Shown: piece by piece, positions 38,389 through 50,300 of the stretch
Position numbering within the stretch: position 1 is the stretch's first letter
Layout: each line of letters begins with the position of its first letter
Program-made: the position numbers and the translations under genes
Notes under the pieces: model-generated
What the model saw: the letters and a program-made list of their open reading frames with translations, nothing else
Databases searched by the model: none
What the model was told of the DNA's origin: nothing
Assembly (NCBI GenBank): GCA_019056595.1
Contig: CP036163.1
Span: forward strand, 2,418,001 to 2,482,000
Length of the DNA: 64,000 nucleotides
DNA from: Pectobacterium atrosepticum
Lineage (GTDB): Bacteria; Pseudomonadota; Gammaproteobacteria; Enterobacterales; Enterobacteriaceae
Direction of reading: 5' to 3'

Positions 38389-39486
38389 TCAGGATGACTG
38401 CTTTTGCTCATCGGAATGCCGCATACGGCGTTTGATTCGCTTGATAAAACGGGCGACCCGCCATGCTCGTTTCAGGCAGTAGCCATACAGTAGAAATGCA
38501 AGCAAGAATAATGCCAACATGACCCATTCGGGTATGAAAAAGAAATATTCTCCCAACACACCGACCGCAGCCAATAAAGCAGCGGCGAGCGTAATCAGCA
38601 AAAATGCCTGACGAGAGGAAAAGCCCGCCCGCATCATTAAATGATGGATATGCTGCCGATCAGGCGAGAACGGACTCATCCCTTTGCGCAAGCGCCGATA
38701 CATGATGGCGATCATATCAATCAGCGGGATAGCGATGATCCACAATGCCGTAACGGGATTAATCGGATGCTGCGGACCTTGCGTCGTCTGAATCAGAAGC
38801 CAGATAGCCGTGAAGCCAATCATCGTGCTACCCGCATCGCCCATGAAGACCTTATAGCGTCGTCCAAACATGCCGAGATTAAGCAGAATATAAGGCAACG
38901 TCGCCGCGATCATGGCGAAACACCACAATGCCAGATTCGTATGGCCGCTCAGATACAACAAAATTCCCATCGCCCCGAACGAGACGCTAGACAACCCGCC
39001 AAGCAGTCCATCGATCCCATCCACCATATTGAACGCATTGATAGCCGCCCAAACGGCAAACAGTGTCACCAGATAGCCAAATGGCCCCAGTCCCATCTGC
39101 CACGGGCCGAAAATATGCCCTAGGTTGTGTATCGTCAAGCCCGCAAGGGCCATCATCACCACAGCGACAAACGCCTGCACAACAGCGCGAATTTTCACAC
39201 TGATATCAAAACGATCGTCCAGCATGCCGACAAAAACCAGCACACCCGCGCACATCAGGTAAAGACGGAAGTTGGGAATATATTGATCGGTAATGAAGTA
39301 GGTAAAGCAGATACCTGCATACACGGAGATACCGCCAACCAGAGGTACAAGACCCCGATGACGTTTACGGTAGTTGGGACGATCGACAAGTCCTATTTTA
39401 CCCGCGATGCTGCGAGCAAAAAAAAGAAAGCCCAGAGAAAACAAGAAAATAAATAGTAATTCGGTACTCATAGTGAGTAAGTTCAC
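38389..39486 (-). CDS. wecA: UDP-GlcNAc:undecaprenyl-phosphate GlcNAc-1-P transferase WecA
   Basis: Starts ECA (and often O-antigen) synthesis on undecaprenyl phosphate at the cytoplasmic face. 365 residues, about 11 spans; NAFNMVDGIDGLLGG, VFMGDAGST and the HIHH motif (DRQHIHHLMM) present. Start codon is GTG (39486), reading MNLLTMS; an ATG five codons later is possible. First gene of the wec operon. Confidence 0.96.
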   Translation of the reverse strand: MNLLTMSTELLFIFLFSLGFLFFARSIAGKIGLVDRPNYRKRHRGLVPLVGGISVYAGICFTYFITDQYIPNFRLYLMCAGVLVFVGMLDDRFDISVKIRAVVQAFVAVVMMALAGLTIHNLGHIFGPWQMGLGPFGYLVTLFAVWAAINAFNMVDGIDGLLGGLSSVSFGAMGILLYLSGHTNLALWCFAMIAATLPYILLNLGMFGRRYKVFMGDAGSTMIGFTAIWLLIQTTQGPQHPINPVTALWIIAIPLIDMIAIMYRRLRKGMSPFSPDRQHIHHLMMRAGFSSRQAFLLITLAAALLAAVGVLGEYFFFIPEWVMLALFLLAFLLYGYCLKRAWRVARFIKRIKRRMRHSDEQKQSS

Positions 39487-39631
39487 CGTTAACAGCTTCG
39501 CTGTAGCTGTTCAGTATAGACTCGGTTTACGCCTTATATCCTATCGCCCACATTGATCGCCAGTAAAAATTGAAGTGATAACCGCGGCTTCCCAGCGGAA
39601 AACACGCATCACATCTGGTCAATTGGGGGAT

Positions 39632-39660
39632 AAAAAAACGCCACGACCCAGCGTGGCGTT
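39632..39660 (-). terminator. rho terminator
   Basis: AACGCCACG-CTGGGT-CGTGGCGTT stem (39637-39660) followed leftward by TTTTTTTATCCCC. It lies 130 nt past the rho stop because an ERIC element intervenes. Confidence 0.88.
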
Positions 39661-39679
39661 CCCCGAGTTATCCGTAATG

Positions 39680-39770
39680 TACCCGTCATACTTCAAGCCG
39701 CATATACGTTGGCTTCACGTTATTCAAAACGAACACGTTTTGTCCTGCAACTCGAATTATTTAGGGTATA
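39680..39770 (-). repeat. ERIC element, internally deleted
   Basis: About 91 bp. Read leftward it starts TATACCCTAAATAATTCGAG and ends GAAGTATGACGGGTA, the ERIC termini, but the core is shortened and altered (ACAAAACGTGTTCGTTTTGA) relative to the full copy at 12768-12891. It is transcribed as part of the rho 3' untranslated region. Confidence 0.85.
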
Positions 39771-39789
39771 TATAGATGACCGCCCGGAT

Positions 39790-41049
39790 TTATGAACGTT
39801 TCATCATATCGAAGAATTCATCGTTGGTTTTCGTCATCGCCAACTTATTGATGAGGAATTCCATCGCATCAATCTCGCCCATTGGGTGGATGATCTTACG
39901 TAGAATCCACATCTTCTGCAATTCTTCAGAGGTGGTAAGTAACTCTTCTTTACGCGTACCAGAACGATTGTAATCAATCGCTGGGAATACGCGTTTTTCT
40001 GCGATTTTACGAGCCAGGTGCAGTTCCATGTTACCTGTACCTTTAAACTCTTCGTAAATCACTTCATCCATCTTGGAACCGGTATCAACCAGCGCGGTGG
40101 CGATGATTGTCAGGCTACCGCCTTCCTCAACGTTACGTGCCGCACCGAAGAAACGCTTCGGACGATGCAGGGCGTTAGCATCCACACCACCGGTCAACAC
40201 TTTGCCGGAGGCCGGAACAACGGTGTTATATGCACGCGCCAAACGGGTAATGGAGTCCAGCAGGATGATAACGTCTTTTTTATGCTCAACCAGACGCTTC
40301 GCTTTCTCGATCACCATTTCAGCAACCTGAACGTGACGGGAAGCTGGCTCGTCAAACGTTGACGCAATGACTTCGCCTTTCACCAGACGCTGCATCTCGG
40401 TAACTTCTTCCGGACGTTCGTCAATCAGCAGCACCATCAGCACACAGTCAGGATGGTTGTAAGCAATGCTCTGCGCGATGTTTTGCAGCAGCATGGTTTT
40501 ACCCGCTTTCGGCGGCGCAACAATCAGGCCACGTTGACCACGGCCAATAGGCGAAGCCAGATCCAGCACGCGCGCCGTCAGATCCTCTGTCGAACCGTTA
40601 CCACGTTCCATACGCAGACGAGAGTTTGCATGCAGCGGTGTTAAGTTTTCGAACAGGATCTTATTGCGGGCGTTTTCAGGTTTGTCGTAGTTGACTTCGT
40701 TAACTTTCAACAGCGCAAAGTAACGTTCACCTTCTTTTGGCGGACGAATCTTGCCAGAAATGGTGTCACCAGTGCGGAGGTTAAAGCGGCGGATTTGGCT
40801 AGGAGAAACGTAGATATCATCGGGGCCTGCGAGGTAGGAGCTGTCTCCGGAGCGAAGAAAGCCGAAGCCATCCTGCAATATCTCCAGCACACCGTCGCCG
40901 AAAATATCCTCGCCGCTTTTGGCATGCTGCTTCAGGATAGCGAAGATAATATCCTGTTTACGCATGCGGGCCTGATTTTCAAGCCCCATATTTTCGCCAA
41001 GAGTAATTAACTCAGAAACTGGCGTATTCTTTAATTCGGTAAGATTCAT
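39790..41049 (-). CDS. rho: Transcription termination factor Rho
   Basis: Hexameric RNA helicase terminating transcription at rut sites. 419 residues, E. coli length. N-terminal OB fold with RNP-like DGFGFLRS, Walker A APPKAGKT, Walker [10 protein letters not shown]-loop/R-loop region. Near-identical to E. coli. A long leader (about 490 nt to trxA) is consistent with the known autoregulation of rho at its leader. Confidence 0.99.
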   Translation of the reverse strand: MNLTELKNTPVSELITLGENMGLENQARMRKQDIIFAILKQHAKSGEDIFGDGVLEILQDGFGFLRSGDSSYLAGPDDIYVSPSQIRRFNLRTGDTISGKIRPPKEGERYFALLKVNEVNYDKPENARNKILFENLTPLHANSRLRMERGNGSTEDLTARVLDLASPIGRGQRGLIVAPPKAGKTMLLQNIAQSIAYNHPDCVLMVLLIDERPEEVTEMQRLVKGEVIASTFDEPASRHVQVAEMVIEKAKRLVEHKKDVIILLDSITRLARAYNTVVPASGKVLTGGVDANALHRPKRFFGAARNVEEGGSLTIIATALVDTGSKMDEVIYEEFKGTGNMELHLARKIAEKRVFPAIDYNRSGTRKEELLTTSEELQKMWILRKIIHPMGEIDAMEFLINKLAMTKTNDEFFDMMKRS

Positions 41050-41543
41050 AGTGGTGGGTTCTTTAACTCGGGGTAAATCTCGAACTACTACGTGAATGGT
41101 ATGGCAGGATCATCCGTGCCTCTATAACAGCCTTCGACCACCGGATTCCTGTCTGGTTTCACACCTGAAGCGCATTAAATCCGCGCAAAACAAGATCCAC
41201 ACAAATGATATCCGCATAAATCAACGGCAGGAGATCGAAGACACATAAAATCAATTATTGTAAAACTAGTAGACTGCCCAAATCGGATCACAAACGTGTT
41301 GTAAAACAACCACTTTGCAAAACAATCATTTTATAAAACAATGACTTTTTGATTTAGACACAGAATAATACTTTAGACTCTAACTTTCAGGCTCAAGCTT
41401 AAGGGCTTAAACATAGGCAAGTACGATATGCAGTGTTAAAGAATCTAGCACGCTTCCCGACGAGCAGCAAGCAGTCAATATGAGAATTGCATATTGCCCG
41501 ATTGCGCCCGCCAGCAATACCCTTTTGAAGGGGATCAAGCTAA
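41050..41543 (-). other. rho leader and trxA/rho spacer
   Basis: 494 nt without a confident gene. Contains the rho promoter/leader, C-rich enough on the mRNA strand near the start codon (CCTGCCATACCATTCACG, TTTACCCCGAGTTAAAGAACCCACCACT) for Rho autoregulation, and a 16-bp-period repeat at 41300-41350. A rhoL-like short frame (41122-41217) is too weak to annotate. Confidence 0.6.
41300..41350. repeat. three-unit degenerate tandem repeat, 16-bp period
   Basis: AAAACAA occurs at 41303, 41319 and 41335, each followed by YSAYTTT (CCACTTT, TCATTTT, TGACTTT). The spacing is exactly 16 bp. Lies roughly 250 bp upstream of rho. Confidence 0.6.
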
Positions 41544-41870
41544 TTACAGATTCGCCGTCAGGAACTCTTTCAGTTGCCCTTTGGACAGCGCGCCGACTTT
41601 CGTCGCAGCGACTTCGCCGTTTTTAAACAGCAACAGAGTAGGAATACCACGGATACCATATTTCGGTGCAGTAGCCGGATTTTCATCAATGTTCAGCTTG
41701 GTAACCGTCAGTTTACCTTCAAATTCTTCAGCAATTTCATCCAGAATAGGAGCGATCATTTTGCAAGGACCGCACCACTCAGCCCAGAAATCAACGAGGG
41801 TAGCGCCCTCAGCCTGCAATACTTTTGTACCGAAGCTGTCATCAGTCAGGTGAATTATTTTATCGCTCAT
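41544..41870 (-). CDS. trxA: Thioredoxin 1 TrxA
   Basis: 108-residue cytosolic disulfide reductase. Redox motif WCGPC with Cys33 and Cys36, cis-Pro in RGIPTLLLF, and GALSKGQL. One residue shorter than E. coli at the C-terminus (ends TANL). Confidence 0.98.
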   Translation of the reverse strand: MSDKIIHLTDDSFGTKVLQAEGATLVDFWAEWCGPCKMIAPILDEIAEEFEGKLTVTKLNIDENPATAPKYGIRGIPTLLLFKNGEVAATKVGALSKGQLKEFLTANL

Positions 41871-41988
41871 ATTTTACTCCACAGGATTATTTCTAGCTTG
41901 TTGGTGTAGCATTAACCAACAATGGCTTGACTTTATTTCACCGGATACGCTTTCGTAAAGCAATAGTTAGCTGATATTCTACCACACT

Positions 41989-43281
41989 ATGAGCAAAACA
42001 CACTTAACTGAACAGAAGTTTTCCGACTTCGCCCTGCACCCGCAGGTTATAGAAGCTCTTGAAAGTAAAGGGTTTCATTACTGCACGCCTATTCAGGCGT
42101 TAGCTCTGCCATTAACTTTGTCAGGGCGTGATGTTGCGGGTCAGGCGCAAACCGGTACCGGCAAGACGCTGGCTTTTCTCGCGTCTACTTTCCATTATCT
42201 GCTTTCACACCCTGCAAACGCAGAGCGTCAAACCAATCAACCGCGTGCCTTAATTATGGCACCAACCCGTGAACTGGCTGTCCAGATTCACTCTGATGCA
42301 GAAGCGCTGTCTCACCTGACTGGGTTAAAACTGGGTTTAGCCTACGGTGGCGATGGCTACGACAAACAGCTTAAAGTGCTGGAAAACGGCGTTGATATTT
42401 TGGTCGGCACCACCGGCCGCCTGATCGACTATGCCAAACAAAACCACATCAATCTGGGCGCGATTCAGGTCGTCGTACTGGACGAAGCGGATCGCATGTA
42501 CGATCTCGGCTTCATCAAAGATATCCGCTGGCTGTTCCGCCGCATGCCGGCAACGTCACAGCGTCTGAATATGCTCTTTTCCGCTACGCTCTCCTACCGA
42601 GTGCGTGAACTCGCGTTTGAACAGATGAATAACGCAGAGTACGTGGAAGTCGAACCGGAACAGAAAACCGGCCACCGCATTACAGAAGAACTGTTTTATC
42701 CGTCCAACGAAGAGAAAATGCGTCTGCTCCAGACCTTGTTGGAAGAAGAGTGGCCGGATCGCTGCATTATTTTCGCCAATACCAAGCATCGCTGCGAAGA
42801 CGTCTGGGGTCATCTGGCTGCCGATGGCCATCGCGTTGGGCTGCTGACGGGCGATGTAGCACAGAAAAAACGCCTGCGTATTCTGGAAGAGTTTACCCAG
42901 GGTAGTATTGATATTCTGGTAGCAACGGACGTTGCAGCACGCGGTTTACACATTCCTTCTGTAACTCACGTTTTCAACTACGATCTGCCGGATGACTGCG
43001 AAGACTACGTTCACCGTATTGGTCGTACTGGCCGTGCGGGACAAAGCGGATTTTCTATCAGTCTGGCCTGTGAAGAGTACGCGCTGAATCTCCCAGCTAT
43101 CGAAACCTATATCGGTCACGGTATCCCACTCAGCAAATACAACAGCGACGCGCTGATGAATGATTTACCTGCGCCGAAGCGTTTAACGCGCCCACCGCGT
43201 TCCAATAATGGCCCGCGCCGACACAATAGTGCGCCACGCCGCAGCGGAGCGCCCCGTAATAACCGTAAACGAGCGGACTAA
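41989..43281 (+). CDS. rhlB: DEAD-box RNA helicase RhlB
   Basis: Helicase component of the RNase E degradosome. 430 residues; Q-motif [25 protein letters not shown] in [26 protein letters not shown], and a basic Arg/Pro/Asn-rich tail. Divergent from trxA; 6 nt before gppA. Confidence 0.98.
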   Translation: MSKTHLTEQKFSDFALHPQVIEALESKGFHYCTPIQALALPLTLSGRDVAGQAQTGTGKTLAFLASTFHYLLSHPANAERQTNQPRALIMAPTRELAVQIHSDAEALSHLTGLKLGLAYGGDGYDKQLKVLENGVDILVGTTGRLIDYAKQNHINLGAIQVVVLDEADRMYDLGFIKDIRWLFRRMPATSQRLNMLFSATLSYRVRELAFEQMNNAEYVEVEPEQKTGHRITEELFYPSNEEKMRLLQTLLEEEWPDRCIIFANTKHRCEDVWGHLAADGHRVGLLTGDVAQKKRLRILEEFTQGSIDILVATDVAARGLHIPSVTHVFNYDLPDDCEDYVHRIGRTGRAGQSGFSISLACEEYALNLPAIETYIGHGIPLSKYNSDALMNDLPAPKRLTRPPRSNNGPRRHNSAPRRSGAPRNNRKRAD

Positions 43282-43287
43282 CCGTCG

Positions 43288-44784
43288 ATGCTGAGCTCTT
43301 CTTCACTTTACGCTGCCATCGATCTCGGCTCGAACAGCTTCCATATGCTGGTCACCCGGGAAACCGCAGGTAGCATTCAGACGCTGGCGAAAATAAAGCG
43401 TAAAGTCCGCCTTGCAGCAGGGCTGGATAAGCAGAATCGGCTCTCGCAGGAAGCGATGCAGCGTGGTTGGCAGTGTCTACAACTGTTCTCCGAACGGTTA
43501 CAGGACATTCCGCAGGATCAGGTACGCGTCGTCGCGACCGCAACCCTACGGCTGGCAACGAACGCTGACGAATTTCTGCAACGGGCTCAGGAAATTCTGG
43601 GCTTGCCGATTCAGGTTATCAGCGGTGAAGAAGAAGCACGCTTGATTTATCAAGGCGTGGCACATACCACGGGCGGCCCAGATGCACGCTTAGTCGTGGA
43701 TATCGGTGGTGGTAGTACCGAACTGGCAACGGGGATCGGCGCAAAAACGACCCAGTTGATCAGCCTCCCAATGGGATGTGTAACGTGGCTGGATCGCTAT
43801 TTCAGCGACCGCAATCTGGAAGCGGGTAACTTTGAACGCGCTGAAAACGCAGCGCGTGAAATGCTGCGTCCCGTCGCCGCCTCCCTACGAGAACAGGGGT
43901 GGCAAATCTGCGTCGGAGCTTCCGGCACAGTACAAGCACTACAGGAAATTATGGTTGCGCAGGGCATGGATGAATACATTACCCTGCCGAAGCTTAGACA
44001 GCTTAAAGAGCATGCTATTCAGTGTGATAAGCTGGAAGAGTTGGAAATTGATGGTCTGACGCTGGAACGCGCGCTGGTCTTCCCCAGCGGGCTCGCCATT
44101 CTGTTGGCGATATTCCAAGAGCTCGACATTAAGACGATGACGCTGGCCGGAGGCGCGCTGCGTGAAGGACTGGTTTATGGCATGCTGCATCTGCCTGTCG
44201 ATCAGGATATCCGCCACCGCACGCTGGCGACTCTGCAACGCCGTTATCTGCTGGATACCGAACAGGCTAAACGCGTCAGTACGTTGGCAGACAACTTCCT
44301 GCAACAGGTTGCCCGTGACTGGCAGTTAGATAGCCGATGTCGCGAGTTACTGCGAAGTGCCTGTATGGTGCACGAAATCGGTTTGAGCATTGATTTTCGT
44401 CAGTCACCCCAGCATGCAGCCTATTTGATTCGCCATAGCGATCTCCCCGGCTTTACGCCAGCCCAGAAAAAACTGTTAGCCACACTCCTGCAAAACCAGA
44501 TTAACCCCATCGATTTAATGCCGCTCAGTCAGCAGAATGCGCTACCGGTGAATCAGGCACAGCACCTGTGCCGCCTGTTACGTCTGGCGATTATTTTTGC
44601 CAGCCGCCGCCGTGATGACACGCTGCCAGCAGTACGGTTACGTGTGGAAGGCGAAGCATTGCGTTTGATTCTGCCTGCTGGCTGGTTGGCTCAACACCCG
44701 TTACGAGCAGAAATGCTGGAACAGGAAAGCCGCTGGCAGAGCTACGTACACTGGCCGCTGATGCTGGAAGAGGCCCCAGCTTAA
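43288..44784 (+). CDS. gppA: Guanosine pentaphosphate phosphatase GppA
   Basis: Converts pppGpp to ppGpp in the stringent response and also has exopolyphosphatase activity. 498 residues; Ppx/GppA fold with [36 protein letters not shown] and GGALREGL, followed by the helical HD-like C-terminal domain. In operon with rhlB. Confidence 0.97.
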   Translation: MLSSSSLYAAIDLGSNSFHMLVTRETAGSIQTLAKIKRKVRLAAGLDKQNRLSQEAMQRGWQCLQLFSERLQDIPQDQVRVVATATLRLATNADEFLQRAQEILGLPIQVISGEEEARLIYQGVAHTTGGPDARLVVDIGGGSTELATGIGAKTTQLISLPMGCVTWLDRYFSDRNLEAGNFERAENAAREMLRPVAASLREQGWQICVGASGTVQALQEIMVAQGMDEYITLPKLRQLKEHAIQCDKLEELEIDGLTLERALVFPSGLAILLAIFQELDIKTMTLAGGALREGLVYGMLHLPVDQDIRHRTLATLQRRYLLDTEQAKRVSTLADNFLQQVARDWQLDSRCRELLRSACMVHEIGLSIDFRQSPQHAAYLIRHSDLPGFTPAQKKLLATLLQNQINPIDLMPLSQQNALPVNQAQHLCRLLRLAIIFASRRRDDTLPAVRLRVEGEALRLILPAGWLAQHPLRAEMLEQESRWQSYVHWPLMLEEAPA

Positions 44785-44801
44785 CGGGACAAAAGGGATG
44801 G

Positions 44802-46823
44802 TTATTCCCCTTTTGCTTTCGCTAACATAGCCCGGATACTGGCGACGTTCGTCTGACCCTTCTGCATCCGCTCTTGCGCGCTAACGACTTTTCTTTCCGT
44901 TTCCCACACGACATCATCCTGCGGCAGTTCAAGCAGGAAGCGGCTCGGTTCAGGGCGTATCAATTCGCCATACTGCCGGCGTTCTTTGCACAACGTGAAG
45001 AACAGCTCACGCTGAGCACGCGTAATCCCCACGTATGCCAGACGCCGCTCTTCGTCGACGTTATCTTCATCAATACTGCTTTGGTGCGGCAACAGGCCTT
45101 CTTCCATCCCAACCAAAAAGACATATGGAAACTCCAGGCCTTTGGATGCATGCAGCGTCATCAGCTGTACCTGATCTTGATCCTCTTCACTCTCTCCACG
45201 TTCCATCATGTCCCGCAGCGTGAAGCGCGTCACCACCTGCGTCAGCGTCATAGGTTCATCCAGATCGGAGCCTTCCAGCATTTCCGTCATCCAGCTGAAT
45301 AGCTGATTCACGTTCTTCATCCGCATTTCTGCAGCTTTTGGGCTGGGCGAGGTTTCATAAAGCCAGCTTTCGTAGTCCAACCCATGTATCAGGTCACGCA
45401 CGGCGGCAACAGGCTCCCGCTCCGCCAGACGAGCAATTTCCTCCATCCACTGTGTAAACCGTTGTAGGGATTCCAATCCACGGCCGGTCAGCGACTGGCT
45501 CAACCCGAGATCAAAACTCGCGCTGAAAAGGCCTTTATTGCGTTGTCCTGCCCATTCGCCCAGCTTCTTCATCGTCGCTGGGCCAATCTCACGTTTGGGT
45601 GTGTTCACAATGCGTAAAAACGCGCTGTCATCATCCGGGTTGGTCAGTACGCGCAGGTAAGCCAGTAAATCTTTGATTTCAGGTCGGGAGAAAAAGGACG
45701 TGCCGCCGGAGATACGATACGGAATACGGTTCTGCATCAGCATCTTTTCAAACAGGCGTGACTGATGGTTGCCACGATACAAAATGGCATAGTCGCCGTA
45801 CTGGGTTTTTTTAATAAAGTGATGGGCAATCAGCTCGCCCACAACCCGCTCCGCTTCGTGATCTTCGTTATTGGCGGTAATCACTTTAAGTTCATCACCG
45901 TAACCCAGCTCCGAGAACAACCGTTTTTCAAAGACGTGCGGATTATTGGCGATGAGAATATTGGCTGCTTTCAGAATACGCCCGGATGAGCGGTAGTTTT
46001 GTTCTAGTTTGATCACATCAAGCGCGGGGAAATCCTGCTGTAGCAACACCAGATTCTGTGGTCGAGCACCGCGCCAGGAATAAATCGACTGATCGTCATC
46101 CCCCACGACGGTAAAACGTGCACGGGGGCCGACCAGCAGCTTAACCAGCTCATACTGACTGGTGTTTGTGTCCTGATATTCATCCACCAGTAGGTAGCGC
46201 AAGCGGTTCTGCCAGCGTTCACGCACCTCGGTATTCCGCTTCAGCAACAGCGTAGGGAGCAGAATCAGATCGTCGAAATCCAGCACGTTACAAGCACGCA
46301 GATGTTCGTGATAAAGCGAGTAGCAATGTACAAACAGCTTGTCACGTTCGGATCGAGCGGTCGCCGCGGCTCCGGCCGGATCGATCAGATCGTTTTTCCA
46401 GTTTGAGATCGTCGAGATCAGCTGTTGCAGCAGAACCTTATCGTTTTCCAGCCACTGCTCAGTCAATTCTTTCAGCAGCGCCATCTGATCCTGATCGTCG
46501 AACAGGGAGAAATTAGATTTCATACCCAACGCGACATATTCACGTTTGATAATCTCCAAGCCCAGCGTGTGGAAAGTCGCAATCATCAGCCCACGCGTTT
46601 CTTTACGCCCCAGCGTTTGCGCCACACGTTCCTTCATCTCACGCGCCGCTTTGTTGGTAAACGTCACAGCAGCTATGTGCCGAGCCTGATAGCCACACTG
46701 ACGGATAAGATGCGCAATTTTATTGGTGATAACGCGGGTCTTGCCTGAGCCTGCGCCCGCCAGAACCAGACAAGGTCCAGTGACAAATTCGACGGCATGT
46801 TGTTGGCTGGGGTTTAAGCGCAT
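44802..46823 (-). CDS. rep: ATP-dependent DNA helicase Rep
   Basis: SF1A 3'-5' helicase that clears proteins ahead of the replisome through its DnaB contact. 673 residues as in E. coli. [50 protein letters not shown]. Start at MRLNPSQQ; an ATG five codons upstream (46838) is less likely. A paralogue of uvrD, also in this window. Convergent with gppA with a 17-nt gap. Confidence 0.98.
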   Translation of the reverse strand: MRLNPSQQHAVEFVTGPCLVLAGAGSGKTRVITNKIAHLIRQCGYQARHIAAVTFTNKAAREMKERVAQTLGRKETRGLMIATFHTLGLEIIKREYVALGMKSNFSLFDDQDQMALLKELTEQWLENDKVLLQQLISTISNWKNDLIDPAGAAATARSERDKLFVHCYSLYHEHLRACNVLDFDDLILLPTLLLKRNTEVRERWQNRLRYLLVDEYQDTNTSQYELVKLLVGPRARFTVVGDDDQSIYSWRGARPQNLVLLQQDFPALDVIKLEQNYRSSGRILKAANILIANNPHVFEKRLFSELGYGDELKVITANNEDHEAERVVGELIAHHFIKKTQYGDYAILYRGNHQSRLFEKMLMQNRIPYRISGGTSFFSRPEIKDLLAYLRVLTNPDDDSAFLRIVNTPKREIGPATMKKLGEWAGQRNKGLFSASFDLGLSQSLTGRGLESLQRFTQWMEEIARLAEREPVAAVRDLIHGLDYESWLYETSPSPKAAEMRMKNVNQLFSWMTEMLEGSDLDEPMTLTQVVTRFTLRDMMERGESEEDQDQVQLMTLHASKGLEFPYVFLVGMEEGLLPHQSSIDEDNVDEERRLAYVGITRAQRELFFTLCKERRQYGELIRPEPSRFLLELPQDDVVWETERKVVSAQERMQKGQTNVASIRAMLAKAKGE

Positions 46824-46982
46824 AACGATCTTGCTCACTCATAAAACGGAAGGCGATTGTAGCAGAAAGCGGTACCGATCTTGACCGAGGATTTGTTATT
46901 AAGGAAAACACGTCACTGTCCACATCTTGCGTTGCAAATGTTACATTGCGCGCAGGAATCTCTTTTGCAAAAAGGTAACAAC

Positions 46983-47264
46983 ATGGCAAATACCGCAGCA
47001 GCCCTGCACATCTTGGTGGACACTGAACAGCTGGCTAACGACATTCTTGCTCAACTGGAAAAAGGTGCCGATTTCCAAAAATTGGCGCAGAAACACTCAA
47101 CCTGCCCGTCAAAACGTAACGGCGGCGATTTAGGTGAGTTTCGTAAAGGCGACATGGTACCCGCTTTCGATAAGGCAGTGTTTTCCTGTGAATTGCTGAA
47201 ACCGTTTGGCCCAGTGAAAACCCAGTTTGGTTACCATGTAATCAAAGTGCTGTACCGCAACTAA
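46983..47264 (+). CDS. ppiC: Peptidyl-prolyl isomerase PpiC (parvulin)
   Basis: 93-residue cytosolic parvulin (rotamase C). Single PpiC-type domain: [49 protein letters not shown] 46983 is preceded by AAAGGTAACAAC; an upstream frame extension has no family match. Confidence 0.97.
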   Translation: MANTAAALHILVDTEQLANDILAQLEKGADFQKLAQKHSTCPSKRNGGDLGEFRKGDMVPAFDKAVFSCELLKPFGPVKTQFGYHVIKVLYRN

Positions 47265-47289
47265 GTCATCACCCGACAGATCTACACAT

Positions 47290-47326
47290 AAAAAGCGCGC
47301 CCACCTTTCGGTTTGGCGCGCTTTTT
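47290..47326. terminator. bidirectional terminator between ppiC and putA
   Basis: AAAAAGCGCGCC / GGCGCGCTTTTT 12-bp stem with a 13-nt loop; A-run and T-run arms serve both convergent genes. Confidence 0.9.
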
Positions 47327-47343
47327 ATATTGAACACCCTACT

Positions 47344-50300
47344 CTAGCCTATCGTCATCAGGCTGGCATTACCGCCCGCGGCAGCAGTATTAATGCTCAG
47401 AGAGCGTTCAATCAACAGACGTTCCAGTTGAACATGGGTATCACCATTCGAATAGCCCAGTAGCAGAATAATCGGGCCATCGCGTTCTGCGAGCGCCTCG
47501 CTGATCTGACGTAACCGATCGGCATTCCCATGGAAGATAACGCCCTGAAAAGACACCTCGTGCCGTTGCCAGCCATGTGTGAACTGAATACGCGACTGCA
47601 ACTCTGCCGGCAAGCGAGCATAGAGCGTTTTCTCCTGTTCACCTTCCGGCCACAGCAGTTTCCCACCCGTTGCCAGCACCGCAGCCGCCTGAATCAAGCG
47701 ATCCTCATCATTGTCCGCCAGACACAATATCCGCTCGCGCGGCAACAGCGTGTAGGTATTACTCTCTCCTGTCGGACCGAGCAACCGTCGAGTTGTTCCG
47801 CTGACGCTATATTCTTTATAACGCTGACACAGGGTCGCCAGATCCTGATGCTCTCCGCTAATCGCCCAGTCTTCCAACGCCTGTAGTCCCGCCAACAGCA
47901 ATGCTCGGGCAGAGGTATCTGGTGCCTGCTCACGGTTCTGCTTGGCGAATTCTGCCGCAAGCGCGTCGTCCGGTCGGTGTGCCAGCAGTCGATACAGGTA
48001 AAGCGGCCCTCCTGCTTTTGGCCCAGTTCCTGATAAGCCTTCCCCGCCAAAAGGCTGGACGCCGACAACGGCTCCCACCATATTGCGGTTCACGTACTGG
48101 TTACCCACTTTTGCCCTGTTCGTCACTCGTTGGATGGTTTCATCAATGCGTGTATGCACGCCTAGCGTCAGGCCGTAGCCCGCTGCGTTAATCTGTTCAA
48201 TTAGCGTATCCAACTGCTGGCTTTGATAGCGAACGATGTGTAAAACTGGACCAAAAACTTCTTTTTCCAGCTCACTAATGTCATTCAGCTCAATCAGCGT
48301 CGGCTTCACAAACGTCCCCCCCAGCCACGCTGCGTCATCCTGCGGATACGCCGCCTGATACACCGTATGACCTTTCGCCCGCATCGTTTGAATATGCCGA
48401 TCCACGTTTTCTTTCGCCTCGGCATCAATCAGCGGGCCGATATCGGTTGATAACCGCTCAGGATTCCCCATTCGGCACTCCGCCATCGCGCCACGCAGCA
48501 TAGTCAGCGTGCGATCCGCGATATCCTCTTGCAGGCACAAAAGACGCAGTGCCGAACAACGCTGTCCGGCGCTGTCGAACGCTGAGGCGATCACATCATT
48601 CACTACCTGTTCCGTTAGTGCGGACGAATCGACAATCATGGCATTCAGGCCTCCCATTTCGGCAATCAGCGGCGTCAAACGCCCCTGTGGGTCAAGCCTA
48701 CCAGCGAGGCTGCGTTGCAGGATTTTGGCCACGGCAGTCGAACCGGTAAACACCACGCCGCGAACCCGTTCGTCGTTCACCAACGCAGCACCGATCGTTT
48801 CCCCCTGTCCCGGCAGTAGTTGCAATACGCCAGTGGGAACACCTGCTTCATGCAAAATACGCACAGCCTGCGCCGCAATCAGCGGCGTTTGTTCAGCCGG
48901 TTTCGCCAATACGCTGTTTCCTGCCGCCAGTGCCGCAGAAATTTGTCCGGTAAAGATCGCCAACGGAAAATTCCATGGGCTAATGCAGACGACGGGCCCC
49001 AGCGGACGATAGGTATCATTGGTGAACGTATCCCGAACCTGACCCGCGTAATAGCGTAAGAAATCCACCGCCTCGCGCACTTCCGCAATCGCGTTACTGA
49101 AGGACTTACCCGCTTCCCGCACCAGCAGCCCTAACAGATGTTGTAACTGCCCTTCCATCAATGATGCGGCCCGATTCAATATCGCGGCACGCTCTGCGGG
49201 TGGCGTCGCAAACCAGATAGTACCGGCATACACCGCCGTCGCTAGCGCCAATTCAACATCCGCTGTGGAAGCATCGCGAACATAGCCCACCACATCGTGC
49301 ACATCGGCTGGATTCACCACGGGCTTCTGTTCGCTCACCTCGCTTTTCCCCTCAATCATCGGCTCGGCATACCACGGCTGCACCGCATGACTCAGCAACG
49401 CGCTGGAGAGCGAAGCCAACCGATGCTCATTCGAGAGATCCAGCCCACTCGAATTTTTCCGCTCCTGACCATATAGCTGACGCGGCAGAGGAATACGGGG
49501 ATGCGGTGCGCCCATGCTCCACTCCACTTTTGCCAACGCCTCTACACCGCTAATCGGATCGGCAATCAGCGTTTCCAGCGCCATTGACGTATCCGCGATG
49601 CGATTAACAAATGAGGTATTCGCGCCATTTTCCAACAGGCGTCGCACCAGATAAGCCAGCAGCGTTTCATGGGTCCCTACCGGGGCGTAGATACGACATG
49701 GACGGTTTAACTTGCCATCCGCAACCGCGCCAACTACCTGATCATAGAGCGGTTCCCCCATGCCGTGCAGGCACTGGAATTCATACTGGCCGGGATAATA
49801 ATTGTTGCCCGCCATGTGATAAATCGCGCTTAACGTCTGTGCATTGTGCGTGGCGAACTGTGGGTAAATCAGATTCGGTACGGCCAATAGCTTGCGGGCG
49901 CAGGCCAGATAAGACACATCGGTATAAACCTTGCGCGTGTAGACCGGATAGCCCTCCAACCCATCAACTTGCGCCCGTTTGATTTCACTGTCCCAGTACG
50001 CCCCTTTCACCAGACGAATCATCAGCCGCCGATGGCTGCGCTGTGCCAGCTCAATCAGTGCATCGATAACATACGGGCAGCGTTTCTGATAAGCCTGAAT
50101 CACAAATCCAATGCCATTCCACCCTACCAGCTGAGGCTCCATACAGAGTTTTTCCAGCAGATCGAGTGAGATCTCCAGTCGATCTGCTTCCTCTGCATCA
50201 ATATTGATCCCGATATCGTACTGCCGCGCCAGCAGCGTCAGTGATAACAACCGTGGATACAACTCATCGATTACACGATCATACTGTGCACGGCTATAGC

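Larger units (their letters stand above)
39487..39789. other. wecA/rho spacer
   Basis: 303 nt holding, from right to left, the rho 3' untranslated region with a shortened ERIC element, the rho terminator (39632-39660), and about 145 nt of wecA promoter/leader in which I assign no hexamers. Confidence 0.7.

Noticed and set aside
41122-41217. Possible rhoL-like leader peptide (31 codons, MRISFVWILFCADLM...)
   Set aside because: No Shine-Dalgarno before the ATG and no clear match to E. coli RhoL; could be chance in a 490-nt leader.
44791-44814. Hairpin AAAAGGG..CCCTTTT between gppA and rep as a bidirectional terminator
   Set aside because: It overlaps the last rep codons and stop; the stem is short and may be coincidental.
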